Source: Armatimonadota bacterium
GTDB lineage: Bacteria; Armatimonadota; Chthonomonadetes; Chthonomonadales; Chthonomonadaceae
Assembly: GCA_026392135.1 (NCBI GenBank)
Contig: JAPLCR010000345.1
Coordinates: 1-7,419 of the forward strand
Direction of reading: 5' to 3'
DNA length: 7,419 nucleotides
The stretch's first letter is position 1. Each line of letters starts with the position of its first letter. The translations under genes were made by a program, and so were the position numbers. This document shows, piece by piece, positions 1-6,573 of this stretch. The notes under the pieces are model-generated. The model saw only the letters and a list, made by a program, of their open reading frames with translations, was not told where the DNA came from and did no database searches.

Positions 1-7
1 CACCCAA

Positions 8-29
8 CCTCTCCTTCGCAAAGGAGAGG
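8..29. repeat. Perfect intergenic hairpin, 9-bp stem and 4-nt loop
   Basis: CCTCTCCTT (8-16) and AAGGAGAGG (21-29) are perfect inverted copies separated by CGCA (17-20). The hairpin lies about 60 nt beyond the stop codon of the DUF1501 gene, at the left edge of the window. No T-run follows the stem on either strand, so it is not a standard intrinsic terminator. C/T-rich palindromes of the type CCTCTCC...GGAGAGG are familiar as dispersed intergenic elements in several bacterial genomes. It could therefore be one copy of such a family, or an mRNA 3'-end stabiliser. One window cannot show whether it recurs. Confidence 0.6.
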
Positions 30-87
30 AGCCTTACTGCTACTAAGGTGACAATGGGGCGGTTCAACGCTACCTTTTTTACATTCG

Positions 88-1407
88 TTACAGCAACTCT
101 TTGATAGGAACGCCATCGTAGTTGATTTTGAGAGGACGCTCTTGCGGAGAGATGTACTCCTTCTCCGTGTCCACCCCCAGAGCCGTGTAGATAGTCGCGG
201 CGACATCCTCCACACGGATTGGGCGCTCTTTCGGGAACTCCGAACGCTCATTCGTGCTTCCGATAACCTGCCCCGTCTTCACTCCGCCGCCGCCCATCGT
301 TACGCTGATAGCACCCGACCAGTGGTCGCGTCCTGCAGAGGGGTTGACCTTTGGAGTGCGCCCAAACTCGCCCATCCACACCACGAGCGTTGAATCCAGC
401 ATACCGCGCTGTTGAAGGTCTTCTAGTAGTGCGGAGTAGCCCTGGTCAACGGGCGGGAGCAGGTGTCCCTTGAGGGCGTTAAAATTGTTTTCGTGCGTAT
501 CCCACCCGCCAAAGTTGACTGTGACAAAGCGAACTCCCGCCTCCACCATGCGCCGCGCCAAAAGGCACGACTGCCCGAAGTGGTTGCGCCCGTAGTGGTC
601 ACGCACCTTGTCCGACTCCTCTTTGAGGTTAAAGGCTTTTTTGGCATCGGGCGAGGTGACGAGGTTGAAGGCACGCTCGTAGAAGGTGTCCATTGTTTGG
701 ACGCTCTTGTTCGCGGTCTCTTTGTCTTTTTGCCACTGGTCGAGTGTGTCTCTGAACCCTTTACGGCGATTGAAGCGAGAGATGTCCAGTCCATTGGGCG
801 GCGACACGTCGCGCACGCTGAAGCCGTTGGAGTTGGGGTCTCCGCCAATCATAAACGGGTTGTACACCGCGCCCATATAGCCCCCGTTTCCGTGTAGGAA
901 GGGGAGACCTCCGACGTGGACGTTGGGGGGCATTGCGCCCTGAAAACCCTTCTCACGCGCCAGCACCGCCCCGTAACCGGGGTACTCTATGCTGGGATTG
1001 AAGGGGTATCCTGTAAGGAGGTAGTGGGTTGCAGTCTCGTGGTTTGCATCAGGAGAGGTGACGGAGCGCAGAACGGAGAACTTGTCGAGGTTTTGCGCGA
1101 GTTTGGGCAGGTGTTCGCTAAACCGAATACCGGGAATTTTCGTCGGGATAGTCCCAAAAGGACCTCGATACTCGGAAGAGGCTTCCGGTTTGGGGTCGAA
1201 GGTGTCTATCTGACTAGGTCCTCCCTCCATCCAGAGCAAGATACAGGCGACATCGCGCTTAGGAGTTCCCTTCTTGGAGGCTTCGGCTTGCGCCCTCAAC
1301 AGGTCGGGCATAGTGAGACCTAACGCGGTGAGCGCCCCGACGCTCAGGAAGTCGCGGCGCGTAACGCCGTCACAGGTGCGATTCTCTCCTAGTTCCATTT
1401 CAAACAT
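88..1407 (-). CDS. DUF1501 domain protein, Tat-exported
   Basis: This 439-residue protein belongs to the DUF1501 family, which is placed in the alkaline phosphatase superfamily; its reaction is not established. The N-terminus has a twin-arginine signal: TRRDFLS at residues 16-22, a hydrophobic stretch at about 20-33, and a possible AQA cleavage site at 39-41. Export in folded form is therefore expected. Family-type motifs follow: MEGGPSQIDTFDPKP (60-74), THYLLTGY (127-134), GWDTHENNF (301-309), MGEFGRTPKVN (345-355) and GRDHWSG (359-365). The D/H pairs at 303/305 and 361/362 are candidate metal ligands, by analogy with the superfamily (inference). GGAG at 1415-1418, 7 nt upstream, supports this first ATG over the second ATG three codons later. 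The gene lies 49 nt downstream of the DUF1549 gene on the same strand, a common pairing, so the two are probably cotranscribed. The length looks normal and the gene looks intact. Confidence 0.92.
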   Translation of the reverse strand: MFEMELGENRTCDGVTRRDFLSVGALTALGLTMPDLLRAQAEASKKGTPKRDVACILLWMEGGPSQIDTFDPKPEASSEYRGPFGTIPTKIPGIRFSEHLPKLAQNLDKFSVLRSVTSPDANHETATHYLLTGYPFNPSIEYPGYGAVLAREKGFQGAMPPNVHVGGLPFLHGNGGYMGAVYNPFMIGGDPNSNGFSVRDVSPPNGLDISRFNRRKGFRDTLDQWQKDKETANKSVQTMDTFYERAFNLVTSPDAKKAFNLKEESDKVRDHYGRNHFGQSCLLARRMVEAGVRFVTVNFGGWDTHENNFNALKGHLLPPVDQGYSALLEDLQQRGMLDSTLVVWMGEFGRTPKVNPSAGRDHWSGAISVTMGGGGVKTGQVIGSTNERSEFPKERPIRVEDVAATIYTALGVDTEKEYISPQERPLKINYDGVPIKELL

Positions 1408-1414
1408 GGCTTCT

Positions 1415-1418
1415 CTCC
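1415..1418 (-). promoter_or_regulatory. Shine-Dalgarno site of the DUF1501 gene
   Basis: GGAG on the minus strand lies 7 nt before the ATG at 1405-1407. It favours that start over the in-frame ATG at 1396-1398. No promoter is evident in the 49-nt gap, which fits readthrough from the DUF1549 gene. Confidence 0.6.
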
Positions 1419-1456
1419 GTATCTCTCTTCTGAAAAAGAGGATGTCTGTATACTGT

Positions 1457-3943
1457 CTAGTGATTAAATAAGAACTCTTTGCTGTTAATAAGAGTTATCA
1501 GCACATCTTCAAAGACCGGTTTACGGTCTTTGGAGAAGGTAAGCACCCCTTTAATGATGTTGCGCTCATGGCTTGTCGGGTTCCTAGCGAGTGCCCGAAG
1601 GTACAAATCCGTAATTATCGTGTCGTCCGACTTTTTCTCCTGCACCATTTTGGAGATACGCCCTTCGTACTGCGAGACCTTTCGGTTCACCAGTTCGCCG
1701 TTCATCATCCGTAGCGTTTGCGAAAGGTTTGGTTCGCAGGTACGTTCGCACTCACACGCTATCAGGCGTAAGGGGCGACCAAAGGTGTCGAGGAACTCGC
1801 TTCCTACTTGCGGGTCGGGCAGTTGAATAGCGCGAGTGCCTAACGGGAGGTCAGGGAACTTCTCCTGTGTGCCGCACGCGCTGTCTATCGCATCCAGAAG
1901 AACCTCGGCGGTCATGCGCTTGGGCGTGTAGTGCGTCCAGAAGTTTTCGTCGTAGCGATTTTCGAGAGTCGCCTGCGAACTTCGTTGATAGGCTTCTGTT
2001 GTGCAGATAGCCTTAACTAGCGTCTTGAGGTTGAAGTCGTTCTTCACCAGAATATCTGCGAGAGCCGTGAGCAGTTGCGGGTTAGAGGGCGGGTTTGTCG
2101 TCCTTATGTCGTCTATCGGATTGACGATACCGCGTCCCATCATATAGCCCCAGTAACGGTTAGCGATATTCACCGCGAAGAGGGGGTTGTTTTTGTCTAC
2201 AAGCCACTCCGCGAGTTTCTGCCGCCTATCCCCCTCGCTGTCGGGGTTGGGCATTTTATCGTCTGTCAGGTTGGCAAGTTTCGCGCCGAGTGGGGAGGGG
2301 TACATTCGCTTGCCCGACTTGGGATGATAGACATCGCCGTAGTCGTTTATGCGAACCACCTGCTCATTCCCGAACAGCCCAAACTCCTGACTGCCCTTGA
2401 GACCTATCCGCGCAAAGTAGGCGGCGAACTGGTAGTAGTCTTTCTGAGACCACTTCTCAAAGGGGTGGTTGTGGCACTTCGCGCACTGGAGACGCACCCC
2501 CAGAAAGAGTTGGCTTGTGGTCTCGGCGAGGTCTTGCGGGTTGCTGGCTACACGGTAGTAGTTGGAGGGACCATTGGTGTACGCGCTCCCTTGCGCTAAC
2601 AGAAGGTCGTGTACCAAGCCATCTACGGGGCGGTTGTCGCGGAACTGAGTGCGTATCCAGTTGGTGAAACTCCACATACCTTTAGGACCCAGCGCAGTGC
2701 GGTTACTACGGAGCAGGTCGCCCCATTTCACCGTCCAGTAGTCGGCATATTCGGGACGTGCGAGGAGGCTGTCCACCAGTTTTTCACGCTTGTTGGGCGT
2801 AATATCGGAGGTGAACGCCCCTATCTCTTGCGGGGTAGGAGTCGTTCCGATAATGTCAAGGCTTGCACGCCGGATAAAGGTTGTATCATCGCACAGCGGA
2901 GATACAATAAGCCCTAGTTGCTGTTGTTTCTTAGTAATGAAGCCGTCAAGCGGGTTCTTTGAGGTGTTTTTCGCCCACTGCTTGGGCGCAATCTTCGCGT
3001 AAGGAACCATGATCGCGGCGACAGCGGCTTGACCGCCGTAGCGAATCATGATTGCAGTCTGCCCGCGATTGACAGGTGTGACCACGCCTTCTGGGGTACA
3101 AGAGGCTACTCCGTCGTTCAGCGTATTGAGCCGCGCCTGAGCGGTAACGTCCTTGCTGGTTCCGTCGTTATAGACGGCGCGAATGAGTATCTGTTGCGGG
3201 GAGGCTCCTTTGGGCATGATGCGCTCGGCAGGATAGACCTCTAGTTTGGTGATGGCGGGGTCTTCAGAGTTGGGCGGGCTCGCGCACTCCCGTATCCACT
3301 GAAGCAACACAGCATATTCGGGGCTTTTTACGTCTAGGCGTTTGCCGCCGCCGTGTGGAATCCACATCAACGGTTTAGTCAGGAAGAGGCTCTGTTTGGG
3401 GTTCGCCTTTGAAAGGCGGCGACCACGAATCTGTTGGGCTATCTGTTGATAGTCGAGTTCGGGGTCGAAGCCAGCAAGAGAGAGTTTGAATCCGCCCTTA
3501 CCAAACTGCGCGCCGTGGCACGCTCCTTGATTACAGCCGTTGCGGGTGAGAATGGGAACAATTTCGCGATTGAAACTTACCAGAGATGGGGTCTGTGAAT
3601 CTTTGACGGTGGCTTTCGCGGTGGTCGTTAGTCCGGCGAAGGACACTTTAAGGGTGTATGCGCCATCTTTAACGGGCGCAAGCTGTCCTCCTGCGCGTAC
3701 CTGAATCGTGTCAGGTTGAGAAGGTGTGATAACAGCTTCCGCGGTAACATCCTGCCAAGTTCCGTCCGGACGTTGGGCAGAGACAATAAGTCGTCCTGTA
3801 GCGCGAATACCCGCTAACTCAACGGTTGCAGGGAGTGCTTGCAGAGCCTTGAATGTTGTTGTAGGCAGAGGTGTAGGATTCGCCTTGCACATCTGTCCCG
3901 CAAGAAGAGCCGTTAAGATTAATAGAGTAGGTAAACATCGCAT
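1457..3943 (-). CDS. Secreted DUF1549/DUF1553 protein with Ig-like and cytochrome-like segments
   Basis: This 828-residue protein belongs to the large planctomycete-type DUF1549 (PSCyt2) and DUF1553 (PSD1) family. Its biochemical role is unknown. A Sec signal peptide covers about residues 1-21, ending CKA. Next comes an Ig-like region (about 40-113), then FNREIVPIL (124-132) with a CX4CH motif (C137, C142, H143), resembling the PSCyt1 cytochrome-like segment. A second, BIG2-like region spans about 231-314. DUF1549 covers about 330-514 and contains CAKCH (487-491) and HPFEKWSQKDYY. DUF1553 covers about 573-825 and contains NRYWGYMMGRG, FLDTFGRP (717-724) and CECERTCEPNLSQ (730-742). An in-frame TAG at 3959-3961 leaves the ATG at 3941-3943 as the only ATG near the signal peptide. 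The Shine-Dalgarno site is weak (GAGG, 10 nt away). It is the first gene of a probable operon with the DUF1501 gene and has a strong promoter upstream. Extracytoplasmic location is inferred from the signal peptide. Haem binding is possible but unproven. Confidence 0.92.
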   Translation of the reverse strand: MRCLPTLLILTALLAGQMCKANPTPLPTTTFKALQALPATVELAGIRATGRLIVSAQRPDGTWQDVTAEAVITPSQPDTIQVRAGGQLAPVKDGAYTLKVSFAGLTTTAKATVKDSQTPSLVSFNREIVPILTRNGCNQGACHGAQFGKGGFKLSLAGFDPELDYQQIAQQIRGRRLSKANPKQSLFLTKPLMWIPHGGGKRLDVKSPEYAVLLQWIRECASPPNSEDPAITKLEVYPAERIMPKGASPQQILIRAVYNDGTSKDVTAQARLNTLNDGVASCTPEGVVTPVNRGQTAIMIRYGGQAAVAAIMVPYAKIAPKQWAKNTSKNPLDGFITKKQQQLGLIVSPLCDDTTFIRRASLDIIGTTPTPQEIGAFTSDITPNKREKLVDSLLARPEYADYWTVKWGDLLRSNRTALGPKGMWSFTNWIRTQFRDNRPVDGLVHDLLLAQGSAYTNGPSNYYRVASNPQDLAETTSQLFLGVRLQCAKCHNHPFEKWSQKDYYQFAAYFARIGLKGSQEFGLFGNEQVVRINDYGDVYHPKSGKRMYPSPLGAKLANLTDDKMPNPDSEGDRRQKLAEWLVDKNNPLFAVNIANRYWGYMMGRGIVNPIDDIRTTNPPSNPQLLTALADILVKNDFNLKTLVKAICTTEAYQRSSQATLENRYDENFWTHYTPKRMTAEVLLDAIDSACGTQEKFPDLPLGTRAIQLPDPQVGSEFLDTFGRPLRLIACECERTCEPNLSQTLRMMNGELVNRKVSQYEGRISKMVQEKKSDDTIITDLYLRALARNPTSHERNIIKGVLTFSKDRKPVFEDVLITLINSKEFLFNH
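1506..1536. other. Long hairpin inside the 3' end of the DUF1549 gene
   Basis: CAAAGACCG (1510-1518) and CGGTCTTTG (1524-1532) form a perfect 9-bp stem around a 5-nt loop. Beyond one non-Watson-Crick position (1509/1533), three more pairs extend it (1506-1508 with 1534-1536). In the mRNA (minus strand) that position is an A-C mismatch; in a plus-strand RNA it would be a G-U wobble. The hairpin lies about 50 nt before the stop codon, within codons for SKDRKPVFED. No T-run follows in the mRNA direction, so it is not a terminator. It might affect processing or the relative yield of the two operon genes, or it may be chance. Confidence 0.5.
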
Positions 3944-3955
3944 CAGGGTAACGCC

Positions 3956-3978
3956 TCGCTAAAAGCGACGCAGGTCGC
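3956..3978 (-). promoter_or_regulatory. Two overlapping hairpins in the leader of the DUF1549 operon
   Basis: Read on the minus strand, GCGAC (3978-3974) pairs with GTCGC (3969-3965) around a 4-nt loop and is followed directly by TTTT. Alternatively, TCGCT (3968-3964) pairs with AGCGA (3960-3956) around a 3-nt loop. The two stems share 3965-3968, so they cannot form together. The second stem covers the 5' part of the weak GCGAGG ribosome site (3959-3954). This resembles a minimal attenuator, but the stems are only 5 bp and may be fortuitous. Confidence 0.3.
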
Positions 3979-4013
3979 GCCGTCTTGCAAAATGAAGAAA
4001 CATCGCTAACTAT

Positions 4014-4042
4014 ATTATATGATGCTGTGACACGAATTTCAA
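4014..4042 (-). promoter_or_regulatory. Sigma-70-type promoter of the DUF1549-DUF1501 operon
   Basis: On the minus strand, TTGAAA (-35, at 4042-4037) and a consensus TATAAT (-10, at 4019-4014) are separated by exactly 17 nt. Transcription would begin near 4007 and leave a leader of about 64 nt before the ATG at 3943. Five of six -35 bases and all six -10 bases match the housekeeping consensus, so basal expression should be considerable. Confidence 0.7.
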
Positions 4043-4087
4043 GCCTAATGTTGCAACTCCTTCCAAAATAATACCCTGTTTGTGGAT

Positions 4088-4093
4088 TATAAT
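4088..4093 (+). promoter_or_regulatory. Candidate -10 box for queG
   Basis: A perfect TATAAT lies 50 nt before the queG ATG. No good -35 box is present 16-18 nt upstream (A-rich sequence around 4064-4071), and the TG of an extended -10 is absent. Transcription would begin near 4100. An 11-bp palindrome, GGCAATTTGCC, lies at 4115-4125 in the resulting leader. The promoter may be weak or need an activator. Confidence 0.45.
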
Positions 4094-4127
4094 GTAGAGA
4101 GGGTTGGAAGTGTAGGCAATTTGCCAA

Positions 4128-4135
4128 AGGTGAGG
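4128..4135 (+). promoter_or_regulatory. Shine-Dalgarno site of queG
   Basis: AGGTGAGG ends 8 nt before the ATG at 4144-4146. An in-frame TGA at 4138-4140 lies one codon before that ATG, so the start cannot be further upstream. The next in-frame Met is residue 20, inside the conserved N-terminal region. Confidence 0.55.
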
Positions 4136-4143
4136 CGTGAAGT

Positions 4144-5244
4144 ATGTTTTCCGAAGAACAGAGGACTTGGGCAGAGGCGGTCAAGCGACGCGCAAATGAA
4201 ATGGGATTCGACCTTGTAGGAATAACGGGCGTTGAGCCTTCGATATTCGCAGATGCCTATAGGGAGTGGGTGGAGCAAGGCTTTGCAGGAGAGATGCACT
4301 ACCTTACCCGTGACCTACATCGTCGGCTTGACCCTGCCGAACTGCTTCCGAATGCGCGTTCTATAATTGTGGTTGGCATGAACTACGCAAATACAGACAA
4401 CCCAGGAGTACCTACCGACCTCGCACCCGACACGGCGATTTTTGCCCGTTATGCGCGTGGTGATGACTATCACGACGTAATGACACCGCGCCTCCGCGAA
4501 CTGCTTATGTATATCAAAGAGTTGGCGGGAGAGGGGACGGAGGGGCGTATCTATGTGGATACGGGACCTCTTTTGGAGCGCGAAGTCGCGCAGAGGGCAG
4601 GATTAGGCTGGTTCGGCAAAAACACCCTGCTTATTAACACGAAACGCGGCTCTTACTTCCTACTGGGCGAGATTATTACAAACGTGCTACTTCCGCGTGA
4701 TACCCCTGCTTTGGGGGGATGCGGCACCTGTACTCGCTGTATGGATGCTTGTCCCACACAAGCCATTATCGCTCCCTTCAAACTGGATGCCCGACGCTGT
4801 ATCTCCTACCTGACCATCGAATTGAAAGGGGCGATACCCGAAGAGTTCCGCCCCGCGATAGCGGATTCCGGCAACCGTATCTTCGGGTGCGATATATGTC
4901 AGGAGGTGTGCCCATTCAATATTCGCCGCTCTGTTCCGACGGAGGAGCCTGCCTTCCAAGCGCGAGAGGTTACAGACTATCCTCCACTCATGGAACTCAT
5001 GGCGCTAAGTGAAGAGGGTTTCCAAGAGAAGTTCCGTAAGTCGCCCGTCAAAAGGACGAAGCGGCGTGGGCTACTGCGAAGTGTCGCCACCGCTCTCGCG
5101 CAGTCGGATGCACCGGAGGCAAGAGTAGCGCTGAAAAATGCGGCGGAGTGTGAAACGGAATCTCTCGTTCGAGAGGCAAGCGAGTGGGCATTAGAACAAC
5201 AGCCTGCCTTATCAATAAGCCCCTCCTCCATCAAGAGCCAGTAG
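4144..5244 (+). CDS. queG: Epoxyqueuosine reductase QueG
   Basis: QueG catalyses the last step of queuosine synthesis. It reduces epoxyqueuosine to queuosine at the wobble position (34) of tRNAs with GUN anticodons (Asp, Asn, His, Tyr), using cobalamin and two [4Fe-4S] clusters in the cytoplasm. The 366 residues are near the usual length. The N-terminal cobalamin-binding reductase region carries RYARGDDYH (102-110) and YVDTGPLLEREVAQRAGLGW (137-156); D139 matches the proposed catalytic acid. Ferredoxin-like cysteines follow: C193, C196, C199 and C203 (CGTCTRCMDACP), then C219, C249, C252 and C256 (CDICQEVCP). The cluster cysteines are all present. The C-terminal part, about 285-350, fits the HEAT-like tRNA-binding region. 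The start is fixed by an in-frame TGA just upstream. The gene is transcribed alone, divergent from the DUF1549 operon and convergent with the amidohydrolase gene, and no other queuosine gene is in the window. Confidence 0.96.
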   Translation: MFSEEQRTWAEAVKRRANEMGFDLVGITGVEPSIFADAYREWVEQGFAGEMHYLTRDLHRRLDPAELLPNARSIIVVGMNYANTDNPGVPTDLAPDTAIFARYARGDDYHDVMTPRLRELLMYIKELAGEGTEGRIYVDTGPLLEREVAQRAGLGWFGKNTLLINTKRGSYFLLGEIITNVLLPRDTPALGGCGTCTRCMDACPTQAIIAPFKLDARRCISYLTIELKGAIPEEFRPAIADSGNRIFGCDICQEVCPFNIRRSVPTEEPAFQAREVTDYPPLMELMALSEEGFQEKFRKSPVKRTKRRGLLRSVATALAQSDAPEARVALKNAAECETESLVREASEWALEQQPALSISPSSIKSQ

Positions 5245-5266
5245 GTCTTGATGAGAGAGGTGTTTT
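5226..5266 (+). terminator. Probable terminator overlapping the queG stop codon
   Basis: CATCAAGA (5229-5236) and TCTTGATG (5246-5253) are perfect inverted copies with a 9-nt loop containing the queG TAG (5242-5244). Allowing one bulged A (5254), CTC (5226-5228) pairs with GAG (5255-5257), giving 11 bp. TTTT follows at 5263-5266, a little distant and short for an ideal intrinsic terminator. The stem lies between two convergent genes only 20 nt apart. On the minus strand no T-run follows it. Confidence 0.45.
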
Positions 5267-6545
5267 ACATTGTGAAAGAGGGTTGTGCGAGCCTTCCTCC
5301 CTTCACAATACCCCCTTGAATGACGGCTATTAGGTTGGTACGGTCTTCCAGAAGCGAAATATCGGTGCAGACATCGCCATCAACGACGAGAATATCCGCC
5401 AGTTTCCCCACCTCCAGAGTTCCGAACTCCTTGTCGCGCCCCATTATCTCCGCGCCCGTTTTGGTAGCGCAAGAGAGAACTTCCAGTGGGCTAAGACCGA
5501 CATATTTTACGAAGAACGTCAGCTCTTTTGCATAGGTTCCGTGCGGAGTCCATGCGAAGCCGTAGTCGCCGCCCATTCCAAGCCTTCCCCCCGCTTTCAA
5601 AATGCGCCGTGCGCTCTCTGCCCCGCCCTCTAACGTCTCCTGATGCCCGTCAATTACAGCTTGTGACAGTCCGTAATCTGCACCGTAGACCACGCTTGCA
5701 TACTCGAATTGCAGGGCAGGAACGACTGGCGTGTTACGCTCCATAAGCATATCCAGAGCCTCATCGTCCATAAATGTACCATGTTCCAGCGTGTCATAGC
5801 CCGCTCGGAGCGCATTTTTGATACCCTCTGTCGCTCTACAGTGCCCTGTTACTTTGAGGTTGTGATTATGAGCGGTTTGCACAACGGCTTGCATCTCCTC
5901 AAGTGTCATACAGAGAGTGTGATGGTCGTTAGTGTCGGGGGCGGCGGCATCTCCTGTCGGGTAGGTTTTCACCCACTCGACTCCATCTTTAACCAGTTTC
6001 CGTACTGCCGACCGAGCTTCGTTCGCTCCATTGATGAGCAGAACCAGCCCCTCCATTCCTATCTTGCGAAAATCGGGGTTCCAGTCCATTAACCCGCCCA
6101 CACCGCATATCTCTCTTCCGCTTGCGGAGAGGCGAGGACCCACAGTAACATCGCTTTCGAGTGCTTTTTTTAGCCAAACATCGATGTTGAAAAGGCTACC
6201 GCCACTCCGCGCTGAGGTGTAGCCACACTCCAATGCAAGTTTTGCGTTCGCAGAAGCCAGTAGCGTCACGTACTCAACGGGGTACTTAATATCGAGGTCT
6301 TCTAATGCCGCAACATTGAAGTAGGTGGGGTGGTAGTGCGCCTCAACCAGCCCCGGCATTATCGTGCCGCCGTTTGCGTCAATCTGGGAAGCATCTACCG
6401 GCAGGGGCGGCGCTTCGAGGGAGGATCCCGCATATTCGATACGCCCGTCACGTGTTATAACGGTAGCATTGGGGATGGGGTTTGCCCCGGTTCCATCAAT
6501 CAGTTGTCCATTTACTATGGCGGTAACGCCTGTCGCTGTCTTCAT
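5265..6545 (-). CDS. Metal-dependent amidohydrolase (prolidase-like)
   Basis: This 426-residue enzyme of the amidohydrolase superfamily should hydrolyse an amide, peptide or related bond with a binuclear metal centre; the substrate is unknown. The N-terminal beta-sandwich part includes VNGQLIDGTG (11-20). The TIM-barrel ligands are visible in order: H70 and H72 (EAHYH), K193 as the bridging, presumably carboxylated, lysine (WVKTYPTG), H235 (TGHCR), H255 (LEHG) and D327 (GGDYG). The C-terminal sandwich strand reads GTLEVGKLADILVVDGD (375-391). The lysine plus these ligands fits the Met-dependent hydrolase A group, which includes Xaa-Pro and Xaa-Arg dipeptidases, and argues against imidazolonepropionase. 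No signal peptide is seen, so it is probably cytoplasmic. AAGGAG lies 7 nt before the ATG. It follows the alpha/beta hydrolase gene by 28 nt on the same strand, so the two probably form an operon. The gene looks intact. Confidence 0.9.
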   Translation of the reverse strand: MKTATGVTAIVNGQLIDGTGANPIPNATVITRDGRIEYAGSSLEAPPLPVDASQIDANGGTIMPGLVEAHYHPTYFNVAALEDLDIKYPVEYVTLLASANAKLALECGYTSARSGGSLFNIDVWLKKALESDVTVGPRLSASGREICGVGGLMDWNPDFRKIGMEGLVLLINGANEARSAVRKLVKDGVEWVKTYPTGDAAAPDTNDHHTLCMTLEEMQAVVQTAHNHNLKVTGHCRATEGIKNALRAGYDTLEHGTFMDDEALDMLMERNTPVVPALQFEYASVVYGADYGLSQAVIDGHQETLEGGAESARRILKAGGRLGMGGDYGFAWTPHGTYAKELTFFVKYVGLSPLEVLSCATKTGAEIMGRDKEFGTLEVGKLADILVVDGDVCTDISLLEDRTNLIAVIQGGIVKGGRLAQPSFTM

Positions 6546-6552
6546 TGTCAGT

Positions 6553-6558
6553 CTCCTT
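6553..6558 (-). promoter_or_regulatory. Shine-Dalgarno site of the amidohydrolase gene
   Basis: AAGGAG on the minus strand lies 7 nt before the ATG at 6543-6545, inside the 28-nt gap after the alpha/beta hydrolase stop codon. It is the strongest ribosome site in the window and confirms the start chosen. Confidence 0.75.
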
Positions 6559-6573
6559 ATAGTAGGGGTACGT

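Noticed and set aside
8..29. Hairpin as an intrinsic terminator of the DUF1501 operon
   Set aside because: Neither strand has a T-run after the stem. The T-run at 75-80 is not preceded by a convincing stem.
463..897. A 144-codon open frame on the plus strand inside the DUF1501 gene
   Set aside because: It is antisense to conserved family motifs and has no recognisable protein features or supporting context.
2075..2599. A 174-codon open frame on the plus strand inside the DUF1549 gene
   Set aside because: It is antisense to the conserved DUF1549 core, and its translation shows no recognisable domain. It is an expected shadow of a long coding gene.
4051..4056. TTGCAA as a -35 box for queG
   Set aside because: It is about 31 nt from the TATAAT at 4088-4093 and only about 12 nt from the TAATAC at 4069-4074. 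Neither spacing suits a sigma-70 promoter.
6111..6131. Imperfect hairpin around TCCG-CTTG-CGGA in the amidohydrolase gene
   Set aside because: The uninterrupted stem is only 4 bp, with a bulge beyond it, inside coding sequence. It is likely chance.
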